This document shows positions 40,501 through 54,100 of a stretch of DNA of 64,000 bases, in pieces. Under the pieces are notes generated by a model. It did no database searches, was not told the DNA's origin, and saw only the letters and a list, made by a program, of their open reading frames with translations. This stretch comes from Aurelia coerulea (taxonomy: Eukaryota > Cnidaria > Scyphozoa > Semaeostomeae > Ulmaridae), in assembly GCA_039566865.1 (NCBI GenBank), contig CM076947.1, positions 23,313,501 through 23,377,500 on the forward strand. The letters are read 5' to 3'. The position numbers and the translations under genes were made by a program. Within the stretch, counting starts at the first letter, position 1. Every line of letters begins with the position of its first letter.

Positions 40501-43500
40501 AGATGACCTTTCAGTAATCGTAAAAAATGACTCCAGAATTATGCCTTTAATCCAAGATTACCAGTTATAGAGAATTGACAATCAACAAGTATATGACTTT
40601 ATATCAATTTTAAAGCTGACATTTCATAACTTACCTACTTCTTTTACTAGATCTATTTCCTTTTCCAATTCGCTTAGCTACGAGAAAGGGAAAATTAAGT
40701 CAATAACGAGCTAGATCATAACTATCTCTCTGAAATAAAAAAAACTATGGTCAAATGCTTTGTATTACAGTTTAGTTAAAAGGCTTAGCTATCTTTTGAG
40801 ATGCTTCATGGTCATTTTAAGCAATGATTGTCATCCGAAAAACCAGATTCAAAGAAAATTTCGAATCCCGGATTCCTCATTTTGAGTGAAATTATCGCCA
40901 CCATTTTTCCAGTTAACATTTTGTGAAACTCAACATAGCGATGGATTTTAAGTCGTCTGGGGAAATTTTGTGTCAGCAAAATGATTGACCTCTGTTCCTG
41001 GTTCAAAGTTCGTGCTCCACAGCAAATTTGGATGTCAGCTTTTTCACATCTTTCAAAACATCAACTGGAAAACGAGGGAATAGTCCAAGAAATGAATTTC
41101 CATATTTTTGAAACTGTTTTGTGGATGGTTGGCATAACTTCGACTAACCAAGCAACATCTCAAAAGATAGCTTAGCCTTTCAGCTACATGCTGATACCTT
41201 GTTTGTGTTCATAACATTTGCTTTCAGGAAACTACGTGCAATCTAGCTCATGAAGTTTTTTTGGGTCACCCGTTACCTCTTCTGTATGTTCTTGACAAAA
41301 GCCTCACGACTGATGCCTGAGGAACTACCGCCATCAATTTTACATATTCAGAATGCCTCCCCTGACGAAAACTCTACTCAATAAGGATTTTGATACAACG
41401 AGAACATTAGAACATCTTCTAATACTCGTAACATCTTTACCTTTTGTGCTTTACGTTCTAATTGCGAAATCAAATCCTTGACATCATTTCGAGAATTCAT
41501 CAGCTGTAATCTCAATTCTTCGTTTCTTCCATTAAGTTGTTCTATCTAGGATCAAATCAAGTCGACGTCATTTAAGAAATCTTGATTATAAAATGGGACT
41601 ACACAGAAACTATGAAATACTAAAATGCGAAATGAAATTCACCGATGTTAATAAAGATAAAACTGGAGAGGGGTTTCTGGCAGATGGGCAGTGCTTTTCA
41701 TACATAACAATTTTGAACTAAGATCTTGACCAACTTGAGAGACAGTTTAGATTAATCAACAATAAACAGAAAAATGCTGCAAAGGCGAAAAAGTGGCTTT
41801 GCAGAGTCAAAATCTGATAAAAAAGACATGCCTGGAATTCATTTGCAAGTAAGTGTTGGAGCTCATTTTTACAAGAGAATTTGGTGTTTTTGTGAAAGTC
41901 TTTAGTTCGGAAATCTTTGGTAGCAATAAGTTCCCCTTGTTTTTTCCAAAAATGATTTCTCTCTGAAGGCAGAGTGGATTTCATCTGCGATGTCACTGAT
42001 ACCCACTTTCGTGATGAGGCAGAGAGAGAGGGCACGTCATCGCTCATCAATGCTATTCGCTTCTATCCTTGAATGTCACAGTATGCGCATACTAACCAGT
42101 TTTGTGCTGTACAGTAAATCCCCGCATATAAGAACCTACAAAAATAAGAACCTAGAGGCTGCTTTCCCTAACTTATGCACCTTGTAATTAAGAACCTGTT
42201 TCAGTTTGATGAAAAATATGGTCTTATTGCAGGGGTAGTAAAGTTGATCCTTGATCGTCGTTATTAAGCTGATTTTGTCCCAGTTGGCTGTTAAAGTTTG
42301 AATCTCCTCCCCTGCTGTTTGTAAGCTTAGGTTTAGTTATTAGGTCCATAACAACTCCACCAAAATAAATTACAGGTCTAAACATCTTTCATGCAGACTC
42401 TAAAAGGGCCTATACAAGGCACCCTTCAAATAAGAACCTTCATACCTTGAAATTCATCTTTGTACCTTTAAAATAAGAACCTTTTTCAGCCTGGTTCTCA
42501 AAAAAGTAGGTTCTTATTTGCGGGGATATACTGTAAAGGAAAATATAAAGCCCGAGGTCTTAGAAGTACAGACCGAGCTTGCAATAAGACCGAGGGCTTT
42601 ATATTTTCCTGTACACCTACAAAACCGGTTAGTATGAGTTTTATTACCTGATAGCTTCTAATTTTGACTTATATCATTTAGTCAAACGCATTTTGTTACT
42701 GTTATATCGCTTAAGTTTATTGTAAAATCTCACAGGCCTAAATCAGTTGCTGTGGCGACAAAACGCGTCCTTGTATTGTATTATACAAGGCTACGAGAAA
42801 ACCGCGGGAAATGTGCGATTAACAAATGGGATTGGCGGGTTCTTGTATTGCCTCGTTTTTGAAACGTCAGTCAGGTAATAAAGTATAGTACAAACCTCGC
42901 CCTTAAGTTTCAAAGTTACATCGTACTGGCCAACGGCATTTCTTGATTCTATCATCTGGAAAATAGTAAAAAAAGCTTAATTAATCACGTTAAAAACAAC
43001 AGTGGAAATTGAATTAAGCAATATATTCACAGAAAAAAGGCGGTTTTGAGAAGTACTTTAGAGTACTTTAGGGTACTTGAATGCCAAAAGTACTCTGGAG
43101 TACCTTTACGGGTACACTAAAAGGTACTCTAGAAACCATCTTATTTCCGTGAGTGTAGGTACGATATTATGGAGCCTCTATCTTGTTTGGCTGCAAGGAG
43201 AGATTGTTAGAATATAAAGGAGCCGTTTCTCGTTTGGCTGCAGGAGAGATGTGCATGAACATACTCCTTGTGGTATCTTCTCGCCCTGTTCTATGTCGTC
43301 AATATGTTGCTATTGTTAATCTTAGTCGACTGCACTAGAGATGGGACAAGGAAAATTTTTACAAAGATTCCTTGCGTTCTTCTTCCTAACCATAGTGATC
43401 CCACCAATCCCGAATCACCGATTCATTGGTGGGAAGGCCTTTCTCATTCTCGGCGTGGTACATTTGGGCGCAAGATAAAAGTTTCCACATTTTCATTTTC

Positions 43501-46500
43501 ATTTTTCATTTTAAATTATTTAGACACAATATCCCGTCAGCATAATAAAACTACAAAAAACATACAATGCAATTAATCAATATATTTATATAAACAAAAA
43601 GAAAAACATCGAGGGCTAAAGATTATATTGCTGTTCTCCCAGGGAGTTGTGTTTCAAATTGCTTTCAGCTCATCAAATGTATTTTTAGTTGTTTTTTTAA
43701 TCGGCACAAGGTAGGTAGTTCCCTGATATTTAAAGGGATTTCATTCCAGACCTTAAGAGCTGAATAGGAAAATCCTTTTTTGGCATACTCCAGATTGTAC
43801 CTTGGAATCTGAAGATCTCTACAGAACCGCGTGTTATAACTGGAGTATTGGGATCTTTGTTGAAATTTGTTCCAGAGATTTTCCGGCCTGAGTCTGTTCA
43901 TGATCTTATAGGCCATAACTGCACGATCAAACGTGACAAGTTGTCCAACCTGAAGGAAATTATTCGACCATTCATCTTTTATCCTGGACGTATCGGTCAT
44001 GGAAATGGCTCGGTTTTGAAGACGTTGAAGGGACTCTTTTCTTGAATTAGAGAGGCTACCCCAGATTACATCTGCATATCGCATGTGACTTTCCACATGC
44101 GTCATCTTCAGCGCAGTCGTCTATCGTATTGACCGTAGAGTAGTTTACTTTAGCGTAGAGTTTAATAAAATATTTGTAATGTAATGGAATTGGTTTTTTT
44201 TCAGTAATTTATTTTTGAGTGGGCAGGAAGAATTTGAGTGGGCAGGAGAATCTTTTGCCGTTTTGTCACAATCTTCAGACAAACGGGGCACAATTTTTCT
44301 GGGACACCCTGTATAACAAGTGTACTGATTTCACCTACCGCAATTAGCTTTTCCAACGCAGGGATATTCAACTCAACAGCTCCGTTTTGCTCTGTAATAG
44401 CAAAATAAAAGATTACGCGAGGCTCATTACACTATGGTTTTCTTTGGAAATTATTTCATGTTGCGTTCAGAAATTGTGATGGTTTGAAGTTTTTTTGAGA
44501 TTTTTTCTTGAATTCTTGAAAAAGAAGAAAAACACTCTAATTCTGAAAATATTGAAGATTTCACAAAATTCCAACGGTAGAATTATAGATAAAATAGCTA
44601 ACGTTTCTTTGAAGTCATTCAACTCAAAGAAATAGGTCACTGAATTTTACATCAACCTTTTTAAAGATTTGAAACCCATGCTGTTGAGAGAAGAAATTTT
44701 TATTGTCAAGATATGCATACCTTCTTTGAATCTGTTATCCTTTACCATAGATAGAATTTCTCTGAGACCAATCTCTAACTGCTTGTTTTCATCTCTGAGG
44801 TGCTATGAAAAATATTTCAACGACTTTATTTGGCTAATTACGAGTAAACTTTTGGGGCCAACCCCCGACACAACAACAACAACAATAACAACAACAACAA
44901 CAACAACAATTATTTACCTTGTTATTTCTAACTTTTACTTGAGAACTTTCTGGGTCTGACTTTTCTCTATAACTTTCGTACAACTAAAGCGAGAAGGAAT
45001 ATTATGATGAAAATCTCTAAGCTATAATCATTATCATCAGCTCAAAGACAAGATATTTATTTAAAGAGGTGACGCTAGTCGGTGCTAGTTATTACATTGA
45101 TGATACCCTGTAAATACAAAAAAACAAAACAAAACAAAAATTGTAAATATTTGAAACATTGTAGAAATTTGCAAAATTTATGTATTTGTAGCCAATTATT
45201 CTGTATTCTATTTCTTTTTTAAACAAATTTTACTTTCCTAGATAGTAGGCTTGAATTAGCTCTTATTTTATAGCTATTGTACATATGCCTACTTTAAATA
45301 AATTAATAATGATAATAAAAATAATAATAATAATAATACAACTATCTAAATCTACCTTCTTGTTGGCTAAAAGTACGCGTTAGGTTGTAACTTTGTGGAT
45401 AATCGGTTTGCAGTTTGGTTTGCAGCACTCTTCATAAATCTTAAAAGACATTTACAAGGAGGCTACTAAGTCATAGTTCATCGTGCTAATAATCAAAACG
45501 TTTTCGTGTGGTACACAACCAAACATCACTTTGAGTAGCAGAGTAATTTAGTGCGGTTACGATTTTCAACTCCATGTGATTTTCAACTGTCAACCAACTA
45601 GTACGCAAACCAAGAATGTATGCAATATTTTTCAACAACTTAAGAAAACTGACTGTCTCCCGGAGTCTTCCAAGGTTGAGAAGTCAACTGCCACAGAAGA
45701 GACTAGCAATTAATTGCCATTTTCATGCAGTTATATCTTTTCCAAGAGATTTTACATTGCCAAGTGTTCTTCGAGACACAAGTACCTAGACTGACTGTAA
45801 CGGGCCATAAACGATGTTCACTACAACTTACCCCACTTGCATCTGCATGAACTTCCTTGACATTGACTGACCTAATTGCAGGCTCCTGACTGGAGGCTAA
45901 TGCCTCCGTTGCTTTCAGATCCTCTGTTGTTAAACCAAGCTCAACAGCCCTAAAACGAAAGCAAAATTCGTCTGTAACATAAAATGATACATACAAGTTC
46001 TTCTGCTTATACGCTTTCTCAGCAGTTTAAGGTTACGGTAAACATTCGTAGGCCAAAAAGTCGATTTTCAGATTTTTCAAATCTCCGCAGCTCAACCTTT
46101 GAGAAAGACAAAGATACCATCTTTGGAAGTAGCAGAAATTTTGAAAAGGTAGAGATCTTGATCGAATGAAGGAAACTATGGACTTGCTCCAAGTCTCGCT
46201 CTTGCTCCTTTCCCCTCCCGTATTGATCAAGAGCGAAACTTGGAGCAGAGCGAGACTTGGAACAAGTCCAAGGAAACTACAGCTTTTCACACAAACTTTT
46301 TCGACTTAGTTTAAATGCTAATCCTTGTTTTTTACCTACTAGGCCGGTCGTGTGCTAGAAAAAAGATGAAACCACATTATGTGTGCTGATTCCTCTGTTT
46401 AAAGGTACATTTCGCCTCGAAAAGATAAGGATGTTGTCCTCTCATTTCTGGAAAGGTTATGAACGATGACGGGTCAAAATTGTTCGTCATTAAATGGACT

Positions 46501-49500
46501 TGAAAGAAATGTTAATATAAAGAGACGCTTCATAAAATGAAATGCACCCACAAGCTTTCTCCCCCTTGATAATTTTGATATTCTAACAAAACAACTAATA
46601 TGGGCATTTCAAAATTAATACAATGATTCATTGATTGATTCAATAAATCAATCAATCAATGAGTCAATGCAATAAATTGACTGATTAAGTGACGAAAGGA
46701 ATGATGCATACCTTTCCCCTCGGTGCATTGCTTGCTTGCGTAGCATTTTCTTGAGTTGCTGTCTTTCCTCTTCAAGCCTTTCGACCTTCACGAATAGAAA
46801 TAGCTATCAAAAGTTACCAAGTAAAATATGTAAACTTGACAAAAAATTTGGTCAAGTGAAAGAGTGTACCTAAAATTGTAAATTATGTAAGATCTTGAGT
46901 CGTTCTTGTAACCAAGTTCGGCATAGCGAGGTCAAACTGTGTACACAGGACAGGCCAAGTAGAACATAAAAAATTGGAGAAGGAGACAAAATTTGGCATA
47001 TTCTTTGGATGGGCATTAAAAAGACAAAAGCTAACACATTAGACTTTCGAGCTTCTGTTACCATCATAAGTTTTATCGTGTGAAATTCCTGTCAAAAATC
47101 ATGAACCAATTTCCAAGTTGTAAACTCTTGAAACCAAATAGCTTGTTTCAATACCTTTTTATCAATAAAGAAGCAGTCCAAGATCTCTTGACATTTATTC
47201 TGACTATACATAATAAAAGAAACGACTCAAATCCCACGTCTCACAGTGTCTAACTTAGATTTTATTCTCGTTCGTCTCGCTTTAAATAACCTTAGTTTTG
47301 TTTCTTCATAGTTAGATATGTTTGCAAATGTAGTTGTAGGTATCTACCTGTAAAATGTTATATACAAATATACTATTAAAAAGTTAAATAAGTTGTATAC
47401 TGTGACCAGGTTTAAAAAAGGGGCTCCGTTTCCAAATTTCGGTCGAAAAGGTGATTTTGAAGTGTTTTGATGTGCAATATCACACAGACGATTACCAGTT
47501 TTTTTTCGAAAATGAAAGCATCATTTTGAAGATAGAGCTTTGTACTTTACAGCGGAAAAAACCAAACATTCATATCTTTTACGATTGTTTGGATATAAGT
47601 GGAATTTAACAAGCACTTTTTGGTGGCTTGGGTGAAGCCACCAAACAAACTGCAGAAAACAATGGAGAACAATAGACACGTGCGGTGTTTACAGATTTGT
47701 TTACAGTTTGGCGACGGAGCCCCTTTAAGATGAAATTATTTCCGTACTATACAATATGGTATCAAGCAAAAGTCTATCACTCTTCTGGTTCATGACGTCG
47801 CATCCTCAAATGAGTTGAAATGTAAGATACGCTGTAATTTCAAAAATTTTCAAAACTTCTGAAAAGTCCAACGGTAGAATTACAGATAAATACCTAAAGT
47901 TTCTCTCAAGCCATGCAATCAGAAGAAATGGGTTATAGAATTTTACACCCACCTTTTTACGCCGACTTAAAGATTTGGAGCCTATGCTATAAAAAAGCAT
48001 GGAAATGCGTCTCTGAGAGCCACTTAGCATCTAAGTGAGAACAGAGACAAGGACGTATTTGGAGAATTACTGTACCTCTTTGGTGAGTACTCTGTTTAAT
48101 GCCATGGCTTGCTCTTCCTTCACTTTCTTTTTATGCCGAATAGTTCCAGCATCTAACTGTTCTCTAGGGTCCATTCCCAGCCTTTCTCTCAGTTCTTCAT
48201 TTTCAAGTGTATAGTCATTCAATTCTATTTGCACTTGATTTATAGTCTGAGTCAGGTCTTCTATGTTTCTATAAACAGAGAATTTTAAAATGGATCTGAA
48301 CATGTCAACCACTAAACAATATACTTGCCAATAAACAGAAGAACAGAAATTCCACCTTGCTCTCGCACAATTTTGCTGCTTGAGTGAAAAATCAACAAAA
48401 CTATTCTGACCCTGGTTTGCTACCCTGGATCAGAGTACTTTTAGTATTTGTAAAAAATGAAAGTATTTGAAAAAAATTGAAAAAATAAAAGTTTTTTTTT
48501 TATTTTTTTATTTTTATTTTTTTTTTCCAAATACTAAAAATACTCTGATCCAGGGTACTGGTTTGCAAAAGTTTCATATATTGTATGATGCAAAGTTGTA
48601 AAACTTAAATTTGTACAAAGGACAATCTTAGTAGAATCATTAATATGAAGAACTGTGAGATCAAATTTTAATAATCGTGTTGGGCAGTAGCCTGCGTGCA
48701 GACTATACCCAAGGAAAAGGTATAGTCTGCGCAGCGCCGCTCACTGTTGTGTAGTGCGTGCTTCAGCATTTATTTCGCAATGGTGATAACAAAGAAAGCT
48801 TATTGTTGTAGCAGCCAATAAAATGACTTTCCTGTGAAACAAAGCAATCAGATTTGAGAACGGCCATCATGTGATTAAATCTCAGGTTTCACTTTGTTCT
48901 CTTGGCAAACTTCATTAGCAACACAATACTCTGGAATTTTAACTACCCTACTGCAGACAATAAACAGACGCCAAGGAGAAAGGGTCATTCAAATGCCATT
49001 GAAATAAATAGCTGACGCATACAATACACGAAATTGAGCGGCGTTGCGCAGACTATACCTTTTCCTCAGTTAGGTATTGTCTGCACGCAGGCTAGTTGGG
49101 CAGCTGGATATCTTTTTATCTGTTTCGAAATGTTAACAATTTTTACACAGTTTAGCTATAGTCTGTCTCAAATTAGATGTCAACCGCAAATGCCCGCGAA
49201 TAACTATAACAGAAGTGTTTTGCAAAGGAATTTCGCGTTATCGTAAATCTCAAGTGACATCTAATTTGAGACGGACCTTAGAGGGCCCATCGTAACCCAA
49301 TTCTGTTTGTCATCAACTTTTGACAACCTTGCAGTTTAGAGAATTTTCGAGTTGATAGAATCATGTCATATTCTCTATTAAATGCTCAAGTATCAAACTG
49401 AAATACAATCTAGCTGTGGAAGGAACTAAGACAGGGTATCACTAGCGAGTATCTTACAAGTATTACAATTGTATAAGGTTCCCACGCTACCAAAGCTACA

Positions 49501-51087
49501 CTACGATGTTCTTACAAAGAAAATCAATCACATACTTATCTCGTATTTTGATTTGTGTTCTAAACTCTTTTATTTCCTGGACTGCCTCTGGAAGCCCAAA
49601 TTGACCCTGCAAAGAATTTTAAAGATGTAAAAAAATTTCCCCAAAAGATTTTCAAGGAGCTTGATAGAGGAAATTGGTTTCATCATCTGTAGCATCAAGC
49701 TTCTCTTTTGAGCTCTCTTTTGATAGCTCTATGAGTTGGGAAAGATTTTAAAAATAAATGTTCAGTGCACTCATTAATAGCCTTTGCCCTAAAAAAGGAG
49801 ATTCCGAGCCCTTTCTTTTCTTGTGCTTTCTTTTCAAAAGAAATTGCTTATATGTAACTCAAATCTCAGATTGCTAAAAAAATCAAGAAATTCCAGTACC
49901 TACACTCTTTTTTATATTATAAGAATAATGTTTATAAGAATATTCAGGCTCAGAATCGTCCAATTTTTAAGAAAATTATAAGAATATTGCTCAGCTCGCA
50001 TATGTGTGTCTCATTTTTCAGCAGTTGCCTGTTTTTGCGATGTTCATAACATGAAACCATACCAATTTGAAAAAATAAGAATAGTTTAAGAATATTTTCA
50101 GGCTCAAAACGAAAATTTCTTAAGGATTTCGAGGCTGGACAAAATTTATAGTATTCTTACAAAAAAGAGTGTACTGGGGAAAAACTATTTGAGAAATTCT
50201 TAAATATTTTTCCTCAGTGGCTCAGTAGGTATTTGTTCCACTAGTTTCCTAGATCATGATACTTTGGAAGGTATTTTGAGTAATTTCTAAACACTGGAAA
50301 AGGCCTGAAAAAGGCTTCAAGAAGGCTCAAAAAGACTTCACTTTCTTTCAAGCAACGCGTCAAGACTGTTTGCAAAAAGGCCAGCCAAAAACTCCACGCT
50401 CTTGCTCGAATTTCACGATACATGGACACTGAAAAACTGCAGCAGTTAATGAGGGCGTTTGTTTTGTCCCATTTCAGCTACTGTCCTCTTGTTTGGATGT
50501 TCTATGATAGAGCTTTGAACCATAGAATAAATCATATTCAAGAAAGGGCATTACGCATTGCATATAAAGATTACGAGAATGATTTCGGTTTTCTCCTGGA
50601 GCAATCTAAATCGGTGCCAATCCATGTAAGAAACCTACAGTTGCTCATGACTGAAATTTATAAAACAAACTGCGGTCTGAATCCACCATTCATGAATGAT
50701 ATTTTCATGCAACGAAATATTAGGTACTGCCTAAGGCATGGTAATGACGCTCAACTGCCAAAGTACGAACTACGTCCTTTGGAGTTGAGTCCATTACTTA
50801 CCTTGGAAATAAACTGTGGCAGCATTTACCGCAAGAACTAAAACAATTAAACAGCCTTCCTATGTTCAAAAAACGAATTAGATGTTGGAATGGTGGAACA
50901 TGCAACTGTAGGCTTTGCAAAGTATATATCCCGCAAGTTGGCTTTCTAACATGATAGATTTTAACTCTGGTTTGGCCTGTAATATATATTAATTTTAGTT
51001 TTATTGTCAATTATGTATATTGTAAATAGTAGGCCTTAATTAGCTGCAATTTAGCTATTCATTTTTTAGCCTACTTTAAATAGATAT

Positions 51088-51122
<35 letters not shown>

Positions 51123-54100
51123 TAATAATAATAATAATAATTAATGATAAATGCTTGCGAGAGTGAGGGGATAGAAGTAAACATGAAGATAATTAATTGA
51201 AATTCGTAAAAAAAACTCGTACTGGCTCAAATGCTTAGCTTTTTATAAAAAAAATACTGGTAACTCTGCAGCAAAATAGATATAAATCCCAATTTTTAAT
51301 TGTTGCTGATTCAATGGCGAAATAAAAAATTCAACAAGTGCGTCAGCCGGGAGTCGAACCCGGATCGATTGCTTGGAAGGCAACCATGCTAACCGCTACA
51401 CCACCGACGCTTGTTGACAAAGTGGGAATCAACATTGAACACTATCTACCCAATCACCAAATGCTCCTGCGCACCACCATAGTCCAATTCAATTTAAGTC
51501 TATCAAAACTTAAAACAAGAGGGCAATCAAAGGAGCCCTTGGCTATTGTATAAAGAATGGATTAGTTAGGAGTAATTTTGTCAAAACTTTCTGGAAATAT
51601 ACTTTTTTTAGCTATTCTCCTAAAGAGCCTGGATCGGGCGTTATTTTTATACATTTTTATTTTATACGCGAGGTTCAATTTTCAGAAGAGCGTCTATCAC
51701 TATTCTGCGCATTTGAAAATTCTACAAAATTTAGCAAAATATCGTTCGATTCTGATTCCTTTCAGAATAGCTAACAGGTCATTCGCTAAAATTACAACAC
51801 TGAAGACATTCTAAAAAATTTTTGGAGAACTTTTTTAAATAGAAAATTAACTACCTTCTTTAGCAAATGAAAGAATTAGATCTTTAACTAGCAGCTGTTT
51901 TCAAGTAAATCAGATCTTTTCACTTTTTAGTAAGCTAAAAATGAAGCAAGAAACGGACAAGGCAAGTTTGCATCCTGCCCGTTCTGTATAGCAAATGGCT
52001 AATGATATAGACACTTAAAATGTTGCAAGATCTTCTCGTTGAGGTAATAGTTGAGGAAACGTTTGTCTTAAAGTTAATGTCTTACTTACAAATTCATATT
52101 GCATCATTCTGGCTCTGAGTTCACTGATCATCTTATCTCTCTCCACGATATCTTTTTCAAGCTGAAAGATAAAGTTGCATTTTTGTCATTACGCAGCATT
52201 ACACTAAAATAGCCTGTAAAGCGCACCAAAATGATGGGGATACAACAATAAACCTGGACTTGCTACAAGTCTCCCTTTTGGTTCAAGTCTCTCTTTTCGT
52301 TCACAAAAGAGAGAAGGAAAACACGAGAGAAGGTCCTACTGAAATCGGCAAATTCGATCCAAAATTTTCTCAAAAAAGCCATCGCTCTTTAGGACCAAAA
52401 TTTCTTGCTTGATGGTTACCGACACTGACTAGAATTTTCAGCAAAACGCTTGACAAATTATGCAAAAGATATCTCAAAACTTTGCTCAACGTGAATTAGT
52501 TGATCAGTAGTTTTTTCTTGTGCAATAAACACTCTACCTACCAGGGTATGGCTGCAATTATATAAATAAGAACAACAAAGAACATTAAATTATAAGTAAC
52601 AATAGATAATAACAATAAATAAAAAATGAATAAACAGAAGAACAATAATAAAAAATCAGTAAAAAAGCGTCAAAATAATTTTCTGCGCGATTTTATATTT
52701 CCCGCACCTTCAAAGCCCTAAACTGACGAGTGACGACGTGATTCCTTGTATTCTTTCAATCTGCGGAAAACTGAAACTCGTGTAATCAGTCTATCGAAGC
52801 CCTTCAAAATTAAAACTTCGGTCCAAAGAAAATGCCGAGACCAGGATTCGAACCTGGGTTATTGCGGCCACAACGCAATGTACTAACCACTATACGATCT
52901 CGGCGGGTGATAGGGGGCAAAGAAACCCGTTAATTGTTTCAATGTGGTCGGAAATGATGCTCCGCACCTGTCAGATTAATTTTTTATTGATGAAGAAATG
53001 AGAGATTAAAGGGTCATGGGCAACCGACATGCATTGCGATCGTTTGTTTCAATTTTCGTGGATACCATGAGGAGAAATAAGGTCTGCAGTGTGCAGTAGG
53101 GACGGGGGACGTGCCGCTGACTTCAGTGGCATCACAAAACTATCTTCCTGCAGATTATGGATATTCCGTTTATGAATTTCGTTTTGAAGTAAAGGGGCTC
53201 CGTCACCAAAATGTAAGCAAACTGATGATTTTTGCAGTTTTTGAAAGGTGATATCGCATAGGATTTTCATATTTTTTTCAAAATGAAATTTGCTGTTTGG
53301 ACATAAATCATTGTACTTCACTAAGGAACAAACCAAGCATTCATATCTTCTACGATTGCTCGGATATAAGTGGATTTTTAACGGTCACTTTTTGGTCGCT
53401 TGGGTGAAGCCACCAAACAAACTGCAGAAAACAATGGATGAACAATGGATAATTGGTGACACGTGCGAGTTTACGGAGTTGCTATTGTTTGACGACGGAG
53501 CCCCTTTAAGTTGAGAAGAAAAGATTATAAAATCATGTCGGGCACCGTTGTCACGACTCACTTTTGAAAATTACCTTTTGGAACTATAACAGAAAAGAAA
53601 GTTTAGTGAATTTTTCGACCGTTTGAACTTCGATCTTGGAAACATGGTACAGAGGCGGATTTAGGGGGGCAAGTGGGGGCAACTGCCCCCCCCCTTTCAC
53701 GATGAAAACGCAGCTTGGCGCCCCTTTTTTGGCGAGAAATAGGCCCCTCATCCTGACTCTAACGCACAATTTTTTAAATATTTTGATTTAAATATGGAGG
53801 AAACATATAAATCAAGGCGTTAGTTAGTAATGAATCAAAGAATTTCCTTTAAAAAGAGCCCAAAAATTTTCGCGCGCTTTCGGCGCGCTCATTTTCGATC
53901 GTATTTTTTGGCGCCCTCTTTGCAAGTTGCCCCCCATTCAACTTCGGGCTGGATCCGCCCCTGATGGTACACCTCATATGGAAATTCCGTTACCTTTAGT
54001 ACTTGATCTCTCTCTTTCAAAGTTGATATTTGTTCTTTTTGTAATGTTTTATTCAGTGTATCTATCTTTAACTGTTGACGAATCGATGGTCCACCTACAA

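Noticed and set aside
53584..53769. Minus-strand frame rich in G and P
   Set aside because: Product of G/C runs in the hAT-like MITE.
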